Assembly: GCF_000972845.2 (NCBI RefSeq) | Contig: NC_040022.1 | Location: forward strand, 6,602,979-6,666,978 | DNA: 64,000 nucleotides | Source: Larimichthys crocea | Taxonomy: Eukaryota > Chordata > Actinopteri > Sciaenidae | Direction: 5' to 3' | Shown: piece after piece, positions 13,613 through 26,415 of the stretch | How positions within the stretch are numbered: the first letter of the stretch is position 1 | Layout: every line of letters starts with the position of its first letter | Notes under the pieces: model-generated | Databases searched by the model: none | What the model saw: the letters and a program-made list of their open reading frames with translations, nothing else | What the model was told of the DNA's origin: nothing | Position numbers and translations under genes: made by a program

Positions 13613-14416
13613 ATGCCAAGCCAGAGCCAGGATACCAAACCATATGCCTCCCTCAACAAGAAGACCACCGCCCAGGGTGACATATCTTACCTCATGACTT
13701 CACTATGACACATCAGGGCTTCAATGAGCACATTCCTGGACTGCACACCAGCAGAAACTGGATATATGACTGTGTCTCCTTTCTTTTTTTAATAATGATT
13801 TAGTGAAAAAGCAGCAAAAGACTAGCACAGGGTGTTCACTTCAGAGGATGGATGCAGCTGGAGGAGGGAGGGGGGTGAACTTTTGTGCAGAATATGAGCA
13901 GATGTTGTATGATACAGTCATGGAGGAGCTCTTTGACTTGAGGTCTCACATTTCCCCATCAGTCCTAACACCATCCGATGACTAGTTTGTTTCATATTTA
14001 CACAGCGATTAAAGCTAATGACCTGACTAATCTGATTCATAATCAAACACATGTGATGACTCTCAAAGCAGCAGCACCATCCCTGCTCGGGACGTCCCGC
14101 CTCGATTGACAGCCTGCTTGATGCGGAGAGAGGCAGGACAAAAGACTGGAGGCAACCCCCCCGGGGGGGGTGTTAAATCAAATTCATGAGGCTACGCACC
14201 ATTTGTCGCCCACAATAGTGAAACGCAAGTGACCACAACACTTTGTTTCTGTACAGTACCACCGTCGGTGTGTGTGTGTGTGTGTGTGTACATAGTGGCT
14301 GTTTAACTAGTGTTAATCCTCTTAGGAAATCACGCTCTCTGACCAGCCGCAGCGCCGCGCGGCTTCAGCCAGGTATATACATGCAGGGGGTCGGTGAAGC
14401 AGCTCCGGGTACTTAC

Positions 14417-14470
14417 ATGGTTCTCAGAGTAGGGTGGTATTCCAACAAGGCAAAAAGCAACTCCATTCAT
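14417..14470 (-). CDS. arhgap23: Rho GTPase-activating protein 23, first coding exon (gene continues off the left edge)
   Basis: ARHGAP23 is a PDZ-PH-RhoGAP protein that turns off Rho-family GTPases at membranes and junctions. This exon encodes only MNGVAFCLVGIPPYSENH and ends in phase 0 at a strong GTAAGT donor. As recalled, human ARHGAP23 begins MNGVAFCLVGIPP, so the first 13 residues are identical. The CpG-rich region upstream behaves as a first exon and promoter. The next exon, expected to lead into the PDZ domain (FGFTLRHF region), is not seen between 14416 and 1, so intron 1 exceeds 14 kb. Linkage to lasp1 and plxdc1, as on human 17q12, supports the call. Whether it is the a or b fish paralogue is unknown. 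Confidence 0.77.
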
Positions 14471-14585
14471 TGGACGGCAGAGACTGTCGAGCTGCGACGA
14501 CGACGGGCAGGTTTGTTGCTGCACGCGCGGCAGACGTTAGGCTCAAAGAGTCACGGTGGTCCCGCTCAAACACAAACTTAGAACT

Positions 14586-14735
14586 TCAACGCTCATTTCC
14601 TTCCTTAATAATAATACAAAAAAAAAAGCTCCCGTTGTTTCGGGGACCGTTCACTGCGCTCCCTCCTCCTCCTTCTCCTCCTCCTCTTCTCCTCCTCCTC
14701 CTTCTTCTTCTTCTTCTTCTTCCGCCAGACCGCAT
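14586..14735 (-). other. Upstream ORF 2 in arhgap23 leader, 49 codons with a 12-Arg run
   Basis: Starts ATG at 14735 and stops TGA at 14586. Residues 6-17 are all arginine (AGA/AGG), followed by GGGEGGGGS. It is out of frame with the main start and ends 115 nt before it. It arises from the GAA/GGA simple repeat, so it may be incidental. It matters only if transcription begins upstream of 14735. Confidence 0.5.
14659..14723. repeat. 65-nt pyrimidine run (CTC/CTT repeats)
   Basis: An uninterrupted pyrimidine tract on the plus strand, hence polypurine on the presumed arhgap23 leader RNA. It mixes CTC and CTT repeats. Confidence 0.95.
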
Positions 14736-14746
14736 CAGTTGTACAT
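14735..14746 (-). other. Upstream ORF 1 (Met-Tyr-Asn-stop), overlapping uORF 2 by TGATG
   Basis: ATG TAC AAC TGA. The last A of the stop is the first base of the uORF 2 start codon, forming a stop-start TGATG junction. Confidence 0.5.
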
Positions 14747-17700
14747 AACTAAATCCCTCTGTGCGCGAGCCTGCCTGGAAACCAACTGCAGCAACGTTCC
14801 AAACACGCGAGAGGACGCCGGAAGTCAGGAGGCCCTTCCTTTCAAAGTAAAAGTCAACAGAAAAGGAAGGCGGCTACGTTTACGACAAAGGCGTTGCGTG
14901 TGGGGCGTTGTAACATTTTTGGCATCTGTACATATGAATGGTTTCTGAGGAAAATGTGTCGTAAATCAACAAAATTGTGTTCCTCGTCTTTACTAGACCT
15001 AATCCCAGCCTTTTATGTCGGTACCGGAAATGCTATATTTGTATTGTGGTTAACTTGACACAATGGTTTATTGAAGGGAGACAAATTAGAAGAGGGTGCG
15101 TTGGGTAAATCTGTGCGCTCCGCCCTGCAAACCCACAGCGTGCGGGCTCCCTCTGGCTGAGCCAAAAACACTTGTGTGGATCATGGGAGGGGTGACTGAT
15201 GCCAACAAGACAGAAAAGTAAAAGTAGTTTAGTTTAGTTTAGTATTTACAGCCTATATCAAAGTAAAACTGCTATAATTGCAGTGTGCTAATACTGAAGT
15301 AGAAATTCTGTATACAAAAGGACAGAAGTATTATCAGTACAATTTTGATATCAAAGGTAAAACTAGTAGTTTCAGTACAGTGTAGTTTAAGTGTGACGTA
15401 GTATAAAATTAAGTAAAGTATCTCAAAATTGTACTTGAGTAATACTATCTCAAATGATCAAGTTGTATTTATGTTTTTTTTATTAACTGATTCATTGTTT
15501 GTATATGAAATCTAAAAAAGAAAAAAAGTTTAAATGACTTTACCAAAGTCTAAAAGGACACACTCAAATGACTTATTTTGGTGAAACAATAGCCAAAAAA
15601 AGCCAAAAATCTTCACTTTACTTTCACAGACCAAAGGAAAACTTGAGAAGAAACAACCAGTAAATTTCTATCATTTTTACTTTAAAAAAAAATGACTTTA
15701 ACGATGAATCTGTCATCAAGATAGTTTAACTGATCGCTAACTGTGATGTACTGTCAAAGCAGTGCACCACAGGTTTATTAACTGGGATCCATTAGAAATC
15801 ATAACCACAGCATTAACAAAAAGCACATAAGTCTGAAAGAGTGCGTGACTCATGATAAACAGATCAGAAAAGCTAAACAAAGACTGAACCTCAATGAGAG
15901 ATGTCAGCATTCCTTCCACACCCAGACAGAATAGGCTATACTTAATACATTCTCGGAAAAAGTGTTGACAGACATGTATTTTTAGCCACTTTGGCTGCAG
16001 ATTAATTCTGTCCTGTGAATCAATAGGCGTACAGTAAAGTCAGAGGAAGCTTACTCATCAGTAGAACAGGAATCTCAAACTGCTGGTTACCCTTCATCAT
16101 ACTATATTTGCTTCACAGTGGCATTATGTGTAGTAGGTGTAAACATTAGCTTCAGGACAGATGAAGGAGGAAATAAAAAGTGATAACGAATGAAAAGAAG
16201 ATAAAAAATCTGGAGACATGGTGCTGGTTCAAAGCTGGGGGCCCATGTGGCTACTATTACTCTGAGGGTTGCGAGTATCAGAGAGCCACTTCAAAAGCCT
16301 GCCTGCCTATGGGGAAACAGAGTGGAGTCATACAGGGGAAAAAGCAGCTTACGGGAGCCTTCCCACGCCAAGAGCTGCAGCTGCCAACTCGACCCTCCTG
16401 TATCCTCTGTCTGCTCACTCTCCAACCTCTGGCCCGCTCCGAGACACACAATACCCCAGCCAAAGGCTTACAGAGGACACTCTCCAAAAGTCCTATTCCT
16501 GACCTTCGCTCATCTCCCATTTGAGATGGATAATTACCATGTGTGACCTACATTCCCCTCCAGGTTACTCATATAAAGTAGTTTCTGTGAGTACATGGGC
16601 TGGTTGGAAATCCACCATGGCAGAGGAAAAGCCCACAGAGGCTTGGCGGTGCTATCCTGGTCTTAAGGTGGGAGAGCAGGGCAGATGGTCTTTGTGAAAA
16701 GGTTGGCAGTCTGTACTCATAGAGTTTGCTTTTTGAGGGGGTCAAGGGGCGTGAGGGCTGCCACAGCTGGACTTTTTCTATCTTCTCCGACCTCCATTCA
16801 GGAGCTATCTCTGCAGCCTCTCTGTCTCTCCTTGTAGTCCATGTGTTTTCTATTCCGGCAGACCAAGGGATAAATCAGCCTTTGAGCCGACACTCTTCTG
16901 TGGGAAGAGTGATCCGATGTTAGTGAACCCCTCCTGTGTTGGGGTTTGTCCACATCTTTTCCCAGATTGCATGTAGATACACGCTCACGCTACGCATCAA
17001 TTTGCTTGTCAGGCGGACGAAATTGGCTTTCTATTATTGATGGCTGCCGGGTGCAGAGAGAAGGAGGAAGATTTGTGTGTTTGAGGTGTCATGTGTCATA
17101 TCTGAGCAGGCGAAATACAGGAAAGAGCTGTAATTGTATCCATATCTAGCCAAAAAAAGTTGCTTTTATCTCACATGCTGCACTTGATGTCTGAGGACTC
17201 CCTCATTCCTGTGCTGTGTCTCTGGGTCAGTCATAGTCACTGACACACAGCCTCAAGCAGAGTATCTGATGGTGATGCGAGGTAGCACACCCCGGGGGCC
17301 GGATGGGGAGCATCCAGAGACTGCTAGAAGCCTCTCATCGGTCATTACGTAATCACACACACAGCCTGGCGCCTTCTAGGACAAACCCATAAACAACCAT
17401 CATCCTATTTACTCGCTTGACCTCGCCAACTCCCACCTCGCTACGCTGGCTTTGGCTCTGGAAGTGGTCCGGCCTGGGCCTGAACAAGAGATTCCCACTC
17501 TGCTTCTGACAGAGGGAGTGTTGAGTGGGTGGGTGGGCATCCCCTGTCCTCTTTCATGCCATTCTAGGCCACTTCACAGAGCGTGTGCACTGGCATGTTA
17601 CAGTTAATTGTGGTCACTCCATTTATTTAAACTTCTACCTCCCTCCAAGGCTTCTGCCTCCTCATTCTTTCATATCTCCTCTGTTACACTCCACTCCCCT

Positions 17701-19285
17701 CAAGTTACTGAGTCTGTCCTTTCAGTGAATGTCCGTCACCCTCCTTTGCACACTCATACTTTCAGTCTGAGGGGAGCAGTTGCCAGATCTTTTCAACATC
17801 ATTTACTTTAAGCCTCTACAGAGTGTGTAACTCTCCACTATCCCTCTGCTTGATACAGTTGCATTTAATGAAGGTGCTTGGATGGTTTTCCTACTGCTAA
17901 GAGCCAAAAAGACACAAGTCCTGCCATGCTATCCACTGCTCTCTCTCTCTCTCCCTCCCTCACTCTCTGTTGATTTAATATAAAGAGCAACTTTCTCTCT
18001 GTCCACGTCTCGAATGTAATGAGAAGCCGATTATCGCTGTCTGGGCCTGATAGAGTGAAATGTGTCCTCTGAGCAGTGTAAGCGGTCAGCCAGAGTCAAG
18101 AGCCAGCGCCAGTGTGAAATGTGGACTATAAGCTTACAGGAATATCTGCAAGTTATGTTCACATATGCTCAAGCTTAAGTTGTAATGTTCAGCTGCTTAT
18201 TGCTAAGCATGAACACATACATGACTGTGATTGAGACGTAGATGTCATTGATATATTGGATATTTATGTACTCGTGAATGAGATGCAGATATGTGAGTAA
18301 TCCCGCTGTACGTCTCACACTGTTTGGCTGCCTGTTGACACAGAGGCTCCTGTGGCACTCCTTTGAAGGGGGTTTGCGGGAAGGTTAAGGGGAGGGAGGG
18401 AAACAGGGGGCGCGGCGACCCCCGGCCTGTATAGAGCCGTAAATTCCCCCTCTCTTTGTGACAGGAGGAGTCCTCTTTGTCTGGCCGGACAACTGGCACG
18501 AGAGGAGGAAACAGCTGACTGGTCAGCACAGACAGGCATTGTAACTGTGCTGCACAGGCACATAGAAACGTGATGGAAATGTTTCGATTTTTACATAAAA
18601 TATCAAAGAACTGAGTCTGATCTTCAGGTCTATCATAAATCCATTATAATCGCTCCATCCCATGAACCAACGAGAGATCAGATTTCGGTGTTTCCATTAT
18701 GAGAATCATTTTAAAGATGCTTTCAGATATTCTTTTTACTTTTAATTTCATGGCTGCAGAAAAAGTTTCAATGATGCACCAAACCTTTTGGACCATCCCA
18801 GTGTGTCTGCAAGTCATTAAATTTAGGTTTAAATTTAGTTTAGATTTTGCATGTGTTTTTTTTGCTGGGTTGGTTTCTGGTTTGCCTTCATTTCCCTGTG
18901 ATATGAAAATTAATGAGTAGGCTCTGGAAACTTGCATGAGTCCCGTAATCCATCTGCATTTAGTTGGTTGTGACATTATCATTGAATGATGATGCTGTTT
19001 AAGTGAATTTAAAAGGTCTGCGCTGCATCACGGTAATGTAGCTTTCAAAGGGGTTTTCATGCTGCGCTAAATCGAACGGAAACAAACAGAGGTCTGGAGA
19101 AAAAGCTCTGATGAAGATATACATGAAGTGACTCCGTCATGTTGTTTTATGGTGGCATGTAGGTCCAGTTTTAAATGTTCAATCTAACCACCATCTCTAC
19201 ACTTTGTCTCGTGTGTCCTCTCTGTTCCTTCTCTCTTCGCCTCATCCCACACTACATTTCACTCTAATCCCCCTCCTCTCTTGCA

Positions 19286-19425
19286 GCTGCCTCACTCATT
19301 CTCCTGCAAGCTGCAGAGACTCCGACGAAATACAACTGCAAGCCCGTTGACACGACTGGCTGCTGTACGGCTGCAGAGACGGGTCGAAGTTTTGGCTGTT
19401 GGCTGGAGAAGACGCTTGGTTGGGT
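19286..19425 (+). other. Possible exon with good splice signals, coding status unclear
   Basis: A long pyrimidine tract ending CTCTTGCAG is followed by about 140 nt and a GTAAGA donor. Two frames are open through it, so it may be an untranslated or RNA exon. It contains a repeated GGCTGCAGAGAC-type motif. No homology is recognised. Confidence 0.25.
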
Positions 19426-22400
19426 AAGATAAGGAAGAGAATGACTCATTGGTATTTGTTTCAACATGTAAAACTTTTACTAGGTTTTCTGTATCTACCA
19501 TGCAAGCTGATACACTATCTCGTCCACAAACTTGGACTGCTGAGACTGTACTTCATGAAGTTTTTTTTTTTTTGCCTTAACATGGCGAGTGCTGATTAGA
19601 GCGGCCATGTGGGAGTGTTTGAGATAAAAGAACAAAGAGAAGGAAATCCCCCCCGAGTCTGACAAGAGTAGTGGGTGTTCAGGTGTCACAGTTTGCACAA
19701 ATGACCACTGATTCATTTCCAAGAACTCTCCAATCTGTCTCCATGAATCTATTCCTCAAAGCTCCAGACAGACACAGACGACAACAACTACTGAATCACA
19801 TCCACGGCCTTCCACTGTTTCTATAAATGATAGCTGTTACTATAAATGCTTGGCACACATTCTTCAAAGGACATCCCTGCAGTGTCTCCCCTCCACCTTT
19901 TTCTTTTCCCCTAAATCTTCTCTGAGAGACAGCGAGGGAAAATAAACAGACACTCATAGTTCCAGTAGCAGCACAGTGAGTTTCCTTCCTGCTGCCCGTC
20001 ACTTCATAAAGCCTGAATGTGTTTGCAGCCGCTTTACCTTTCACAGCCCCACTTCCTGCCTCTAGCATCACTTCCTGCGGCACAGTGGGGGAGACAATGG
20101 AAATGAGCTCTGTGGATGAAATGTCTTCAAGTCACAATCGGGAACTAGTTGATCTGATATCATCACAACAGAGAGTTTTCTGCTGGTCACTCATGAGTCA
20201 GGAACGTCCTAAAATAACTCACGGAAAATTAGAATGACATATTATTAGAGCAGGTGACATGTTTTCCCGAATATACCAGCCTGAATAAACAAAAGGTGAT
20301 GGGATATTGAATGATTTCATTTCTTTTTTTACTCTTGGAAAAACCCAGCTTGATTTGAACACGCATCCTAAAATTTGACTATTGGATGGATATTTTAAGA
20401 CAGGTCTGGCAAGCTTTTGAGCAAAGCCTTAAAAAGAATTAATAATAAAAATAATTCTTCTTGCTGTAATAAAAGTGCTTTTATATCATGTAGTTTTTAC
20501 ACAAATAGACTTTGTGTAAAGTAATAGAATTAGTCAGATATTTACTCATATGAAGTCTCAAAAAAAAGGTTGTAAAACAAAGTTGAAAATGATTTTAACT
20601 CACACATTTGGTGATTTAAATTAAGGATCCTATACGGCAGATCTCTTGAGCATTAACGAAAGCTTAAAGCCACACCTCTTACCGTATATACAGTAAACTG
20701 AATAATCCTGGATGTGCGAGGGGATCATATCCTAATCCTAGTGTTTCCCCCATCCTTAAAACTCTGAGATAAGTTTGTCTAGACATGGCCTTAAAGCAGG
20801 GTGTTCTCCTTTTGGAGGATAGGAGGCCACACGAGAAGCTTTGACAGATTTTTAACCTTCATCCCTTCGTCCCCCGGTTTAATCGAACCAAGCATCAGAA
20901 ACACACACCGGTTCACACGTCCTAAATGCTGTTGTCAGTTTCCTCGGTAGAACTGTAATTCTAGTGTTAGACTTAATGCTTGAGTCTAAATCATAGGCAG
21001 AGATAAGAACAGAGTGAACAAAAGACTGACATTAGACTTTATATACACACTGTACACACACTTAGTAATGCTGAATCTGAAAGGAATGTCAACTCACAGG
21101 AACACAGATTCATATAAATGTTCAAGAAACTATAAAACATATATCTTTGTGTGAGGATGTTGATCAATGAAGGTGAGAAACTAAAGAGGATTATATATTT
21201 TCCTCAATGAATTAACTTAAATGTGCACTGTCATCAACATCCTATTATTCTGAGTTGAATTCTGTAAAGAATACCTCCATCTGTTCCTCTGTAGAGATTT
21301 CCCTAAATAGATAATCCTCAGTCCCCCCCTTAAAAGATAAAAACTGAACCACAGTTGCATGTGGAAACCACAAGGGGGCTCAGTACAGTGCTAACAGGAC
21401 CAAGCGGGATAAGGGTGGAGCATGAAAAAGTGAAGCTGTCCTCACATACAGTCTTGTGGTGAGTCTCTCATTTTATCCCCCATCAGTGGGATTTAACAGG
21501 ATTTATGGAAATGATATTGACGCAACCGGAGCCAGAAAAAAATGTGAAAGAAATGTGTCTGACTGAGCAGCATGTAAAGGAACAGTATGTTCCATTCAGG
21601 GCGCGGGAGCCATAAATACACAAGAAAAGGTGGATTAATATGTACTGATGCACATGCAGGGTGAATGTGAATACGAGGGGGAAAGAGGGGGAGAGTGTGT
21701 GTGATGAAATATAGTTCATATCTTCAGTAGTTTGGAAAATAGGCAAAGAGGTCAGTGGCTCATTAAGTGTACAGTTCATTATTGATACGCAGCTGTGGCG
21801 CAAACTGACAGTGGAGCAGCTCTGTGCCCTGTTTAATGATCAAAGTAATGAAACAGCAGGCATCAGCTGCACAGCTGTTCATCCCACATCCTCACACATA
21901 ACCTGGACACTGACGTCGAGGAGCAAATAAAAAAAAGAGCAGGAGGGTTGAAAACTAACACCAACAGATAGAAACAGACTGCCGGGGTCATGGGCTGAAG
22001 TCAAAAACACGCTAAACAAGCTCATTAGATTAAAATGGACCAACTCAGCAGCAAACAGTCTCCTAATTGGATGTCGTCCTCATGCTACTGATAAACCTCA
22101 TCCCTCATGTTTTGTTCCATTAACCCCTGCTCAGCTGCTCTCATACCGTGGCCTGCAGATCCCTCTAATGCAAAGTGCTGCTGACAGGAAGGGCTTTAAC
22201 CACACGGGCTAACCTTTGACCCCTGCGGGAGAACCCCCCCCAACCCCCCACCCCACTGCCCTCTGCCATCTGCATGCATTCATTCAATGCTCACCACTCA
22301 AGTGCATTGAGGTTGAGGTCCAAAGGAGTCGTCCTAAGCTGAACAGGAGCTGTTTACTTCCTACAGATATGTGTCCTAGTTTCTGTCAGGAGGACAATCT

Positions 22401-23665
22401 GCCCATTGTATGCCTGCAGGCATCTACCAAGAAGTGGTCTCACAATCCTGTACAGGCTGAATTAAGAACATGAGCCCTGTATTGACATCCTTCACACGCA
22501 AAGACGCACATTTGAAGATCTTCATCCTGCACTTGACGTGATGTTTGGGGAAAAACTCAATAATAGGTTGACAGTTACTTATAAATATGTTTTGATGTAT
22601 GTTTAAATGTGCAAAAACAGCACAAAAACTTTAACTATTTAGAAGGATTACCATAAGATTTTAAATTCATGAGAATGAACTCACTTTTTTATCTAGCGCC
22701 ATCACCAGGTGACAATTTCAATTTGTCCAGCGTTGGTTGCAAAACAAGCAACATTCCCATCAGCCTCGGTTATTATATATTAGCATGCATTCCTGTTAAG
22801 ATGCTGAAAATGGTAATCATGTTATATTTTAGCTCAGTGCAGCCTCACAGAGCTGTTAATCTTGTTATGGACAAAAAAAAAATCATAAGAATAGCAAGCA
22901 TGAGTGGATCAGATCTATAAAAATATAAATCTACATTTTTCTTATGTTTGTTTTAAGCAATCGTTATCAAGATGATAACACACATGCTGCATACTTGGCC
23001 AGGGTCAATAAAGAACTCCCACGGGCGCAACAAATGAGTCCTGCAGCTTAAAATCTCTACTTTCCTCTCATAGCGTGGTAAATCTTCATTTTGCTTCGCC
23101 TCTTCGCTGTGTTGCAAAACTGTCAAACAGGTCAGAGGAGCTGCAGCAGATCCCAGCATGGGTGAGAAGATCGATACACGCTTATATGCGTGTGTTTAAT
23201 TTCAATTTAGATGCAAATACGCGTACAAAGTTCACTCTTTCAGAGTCTCTCCGTCTCTGCCGCTCAGGACAATAGAATGAGAAATTCCTCACAGTCCAAA
23301 GATTGGAGAGCTGTGGGCAGAGGGCTTTGGGGTGCCATGGGTGCGGCGTCAGATTAGACCACCTGTTCCACCATGAGGCACGCACGCACACACACACACA
23401 CACACATAGACATCCATTATTTTCCTTTATCCTTCCCTCTCTCACACTTGCCGTCTCTCACATTCCCTCTCACTATCTCGTTTGTAACTAAATAAGACCC
23501 TTTCTTCTCACACACACACTCACACACACACACACAAACTTTCACTCTCATAAAATATCTCCTTCCACGGCTGCTTCGCTCTGAGCTAATTTTGTCTGCA
23601 TTCCATTTTAGTCACATCTATGGGAAACAGACAAAACAATTTGCCAGATAACTCTGGCTGAGAGC

Positions 23666-23668
23666 CAC

Positions 23669-23706
<38 letters not shown>

Positions 23707-23714
23707 GCGCGCGC
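23666..23714. repeat. CA repeat passing into CG repeat
   Basis: Alternating purine-pyrimidine DNA: CA units interrupted by ATATA, then CGCGCGCG. Confidence 0.95.
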
Positions 23715-24855
23715 ATAGTACAGTTGGACATATGTCGCCTTGCCGCCCAAATCGAGCCTCCGGGGAGTCGTGTTCAGACGGCAGCATAAACACAGCAGCC
23801 TCACCCCTGTCCACATCACTGAGGCTCATCTGACAGTATCAGGGATTCCCTCCGCCTTAAGCTTGCCTCTGAGCATCAGAGGAGTTATAAAGTTCAATAA
23901 AACAGAAGTGTCCGGACCTTCTAGCTCTGTCTTTGTATGCACTTGCTTCTTTCTTTGGTTCACAGGCTGTTAAAGCAAAGAGAACCACTTGTTCCTGCAT
24001 GATGGATGTAGTCAGGATGCTCCATCTCCAAACCCAGCGGTCACAGGGCCACAGTCACCGCAGCCCTGCCCAGTTCTGCCTTAATGACTATTGATTGGAA
24101 AGCACTAATGAGCCAAACTGATTTGCAGGGAGCGTGGCATTTTAATCATCCTCAGGCAAGTGTTTTCGCAATGAGAGCTTCCCTGGTGTCAGTCAGTATG
24201 TTTTAAAAAACCTATAAAAGGCAGACAGGTCCACCGAGGATGAGTTAGATCACGTGCAGAGCGAGGAGCGCCTAAACCTTGCCCCTGATTCCCTCTCACA
24301 GACAATTTATGTAACCATCCCTTTCCTGCCCCTCACTGAGCCACTGCCCTCCTTATCACTGTGCATGTGTGTGTGTGTGAGAACATGTGTCTATCCTTGC
24401 ACAGGACAAGGTGAAACTTTGCAGCCTTCCACAGCTATAGTAAACACTGCATGCCTCTGTTTACACTAACAAAGCAATGTGACAGTAGATCCCTCAGACA
24501 TCCCTCGGACACACACTGTGTGCCCAGAATCATCTCGGAACACCAGGCGGACGAGGCCCACGGCAGGAAACGCGAGCAGAGATAAAGCCTCACATCCACG
24601 TCGCCCAAACGACAACGATACAACGCTCACGTGACAAACAGGAAGTGCTATAATCATATTTGTCTGTTACGTCACAGTGTGGTCCGTCTATTAAAATGAC
24701 AATGACCCAACCTTAGCACTGCGCCAAGGCCGCGCCGCGTCAGCATTTCACAGCACTGCGCAGTCTTATAAATAGTTTGTTTCCTGTGAGCTATATTGTG
24801 CTGTAAGCTAAACCATTTGCACCATGTTCTGGTGCAGAATGTGAACTGATACTGA

Positions 24856-24857
<2 letters not shown>

Positions 24858-24891
<34 letters not shown>
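24858..24891. repeat. TG microsatellite
   Basis: About 17 uninterrupted TG units. Confidence 0.95.
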
Positions 24892-24893
<2 letters not shown>

Positions 24894-25050
24894 CCCTAAG
24901 GACATGACCCATACATGTGCAATTCACTTTTTCTCCAACACATTGCGTGCTCTGTGCTGTCGCCTGAGGTTACCCATTTGGGGAAAAATAAGGTTAAGAG
25001 ATAAACAAAAGACACAAACAAGTGCAAACATGACACACGTACACACCCAA

Positions 25051-25077
25051 ACACACACACACACACACACACACACA
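25051..25077. repeat. CA microsatellite
   Basis: About 13 CA units, complementary to the TG run 160 bp to the left. Confidence 0.95.
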
Positions 25078-26108
25078 GTCTGACCAGCAGCAGTGATGAC
25101 ATCATCTCTGCTATAGCAGGGGGGTTAACGTCACCCCGACCTGAGCGGGCAGACACAGACAGGAGATGTCCCCCCTCACATACATAATTCACCCAAAGGA
25201 AGGGTTGGGCCACTCCCGCCACCACTTCACCCACCCTAATCTCCATCCATTCCTCCTCCTCCTCCTCCTCCTCCTTAATCACGAACCTGATGCTCGTCAC
25301 CTCACAAGATGGGGAGGACGCAAAAGAACAGAGGAGGGAGGGAAAGGGGGAGGAGGATGAGGTAATCAATGACTAGGACACAAACTGGCAGTGTGTTGAG
25401 GAAGGTGTGTGGGCTATCTCCTCCTCTAAAGCGTTCAACTACAAGCAGCTGGTCGCCTCCAGCTGGATTGCAACACCTCCACACACACAAACACAGAGCT
25501 CCGGACAGCAACACAACAAATATTTAAACACAGCACTAGAAACACTCTGGTGTGTGTTTCTGGTGAAGCATCAGGTAGAGACAGTAAACAAAAGGATGAC
25601 ACTCTCTGTAAAGGCTGGTGACATGAGTACACAGTGTTACAAAGCAGCCGGCACGCTCGTCTCAGCCTCTATGAATGGACACTGGATGTGAACCCTGTTG
25701 CATGACATCCCGTCTCCTGCCTCCATCCTGACTCGGGGTGAGGTGGTGCCAATCTCTACATGAGACGGGGGTCACGATAGAGGATGCCTGTGAAGCCACC
25801 AAACTCAGCCACACCCCTCTTTTTTTTTATGCTTTTCTTTCCTGGTGAACAAACGCCCGGTGTCAGAGTTTTTCGGGCTGTGTCATCTCTCCAGAGGCCT
25901 GGCACTTGCTGGTGGCTGCTTGATGGCAGCACCTCTGCCGGTCGCCCCCCCTCTCCCTCCCTCCCTCCCGGAGTGAAACCTAGCTCGCCGGCGGAGGGTG
26001 GAAGGGAGCAGAGAGCACATCTGCAGGACAAGCAGCGTGCTGTGCTGTTTGTTTTCGCCTTGAGGGAATGGAAAAAGGGTGATGATGGATGATATGAATG
26101 CACCAAGA

Positions 26109-26142
<34 letters not shown>
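26109..26142. repeat. CTG/GCT trinucleotide repeat, about 11 units
   Basis: Uninterrupted GCT units. A second CTG run of about 8 units lies at 26416-26441. Confidence 0.95.
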
Positions 26143-26143
<1 letters not shown>

Positions 26144-26415
26144 ATGTTTTGTCTTCAGCAATGTATGGATGTGTGAAGCACGCACTAAAAGGTGGTGGTC
26201 CCCTTCACTTCCCCTTCAGTCCCCTCCCCTCCTCTCCATCCTCTCCATCCTCACCTGGTCCATGATTTTCAGCGAGCCTCCTCCCTCCTCCTGTTCCCAG
26301 TCATGGCACGAGATCACCGGCTGCCTCTTTTGGTTCTTCTTCTTGTCCTTGTTCAGTATTCCCAACAACAATCCAACCCAGCTCTCCTCACACAGGCGAG
26401 GCAGCCTGGCAGCCG

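Larger units (their letters stand above)
1..14416 (-). other. arhgap23: arhgap23 intron 1 (partial)
   Basis: Over 14 kb without a convincing coding exon of the gene. Contains MITE copies (6530-6757, 7709-8387, 11512-11770), CA/TG repeats (about 2573, 7073, 10570, 13590, 14271), a 10-bp tandem repeat (762-796) and two candidate exons at 10724-10795 and 10994-11155. Conserved regulatory elements may exist but need other genomes to see. Confidence 0.65.
14471..14900 (-). promoter_or_regulatory. arhgap23: arhgap23 5' leader and CpG-rich promoter
   Basis: CpG-dense sequence with an ETS-type CCGGAAGT site (14818-14825, plus strand), suggesting a start site near 14.8 kb. The presumed leader carries a 65-nt uninterrupted polypurine run on the RNA strand and two upstream ORFs (listed separately). 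The exact start site is inferred. Confidence 0.6.

Noticed and set aside
13691..13740. 50-nt minus-strand segment with good acceptor and GTAAGA donor
   Set aside because: Would shift the frame after arhgap23 exon 1, and 50 nt is too short to judge. Could be an alternative leader exon, but nothing supports it.
16180..16524. Several overlapping open frames of 77-114 codons on both strands
   Set aside because: Openness in many frames at once reflects composition. No frame shows a known domain.
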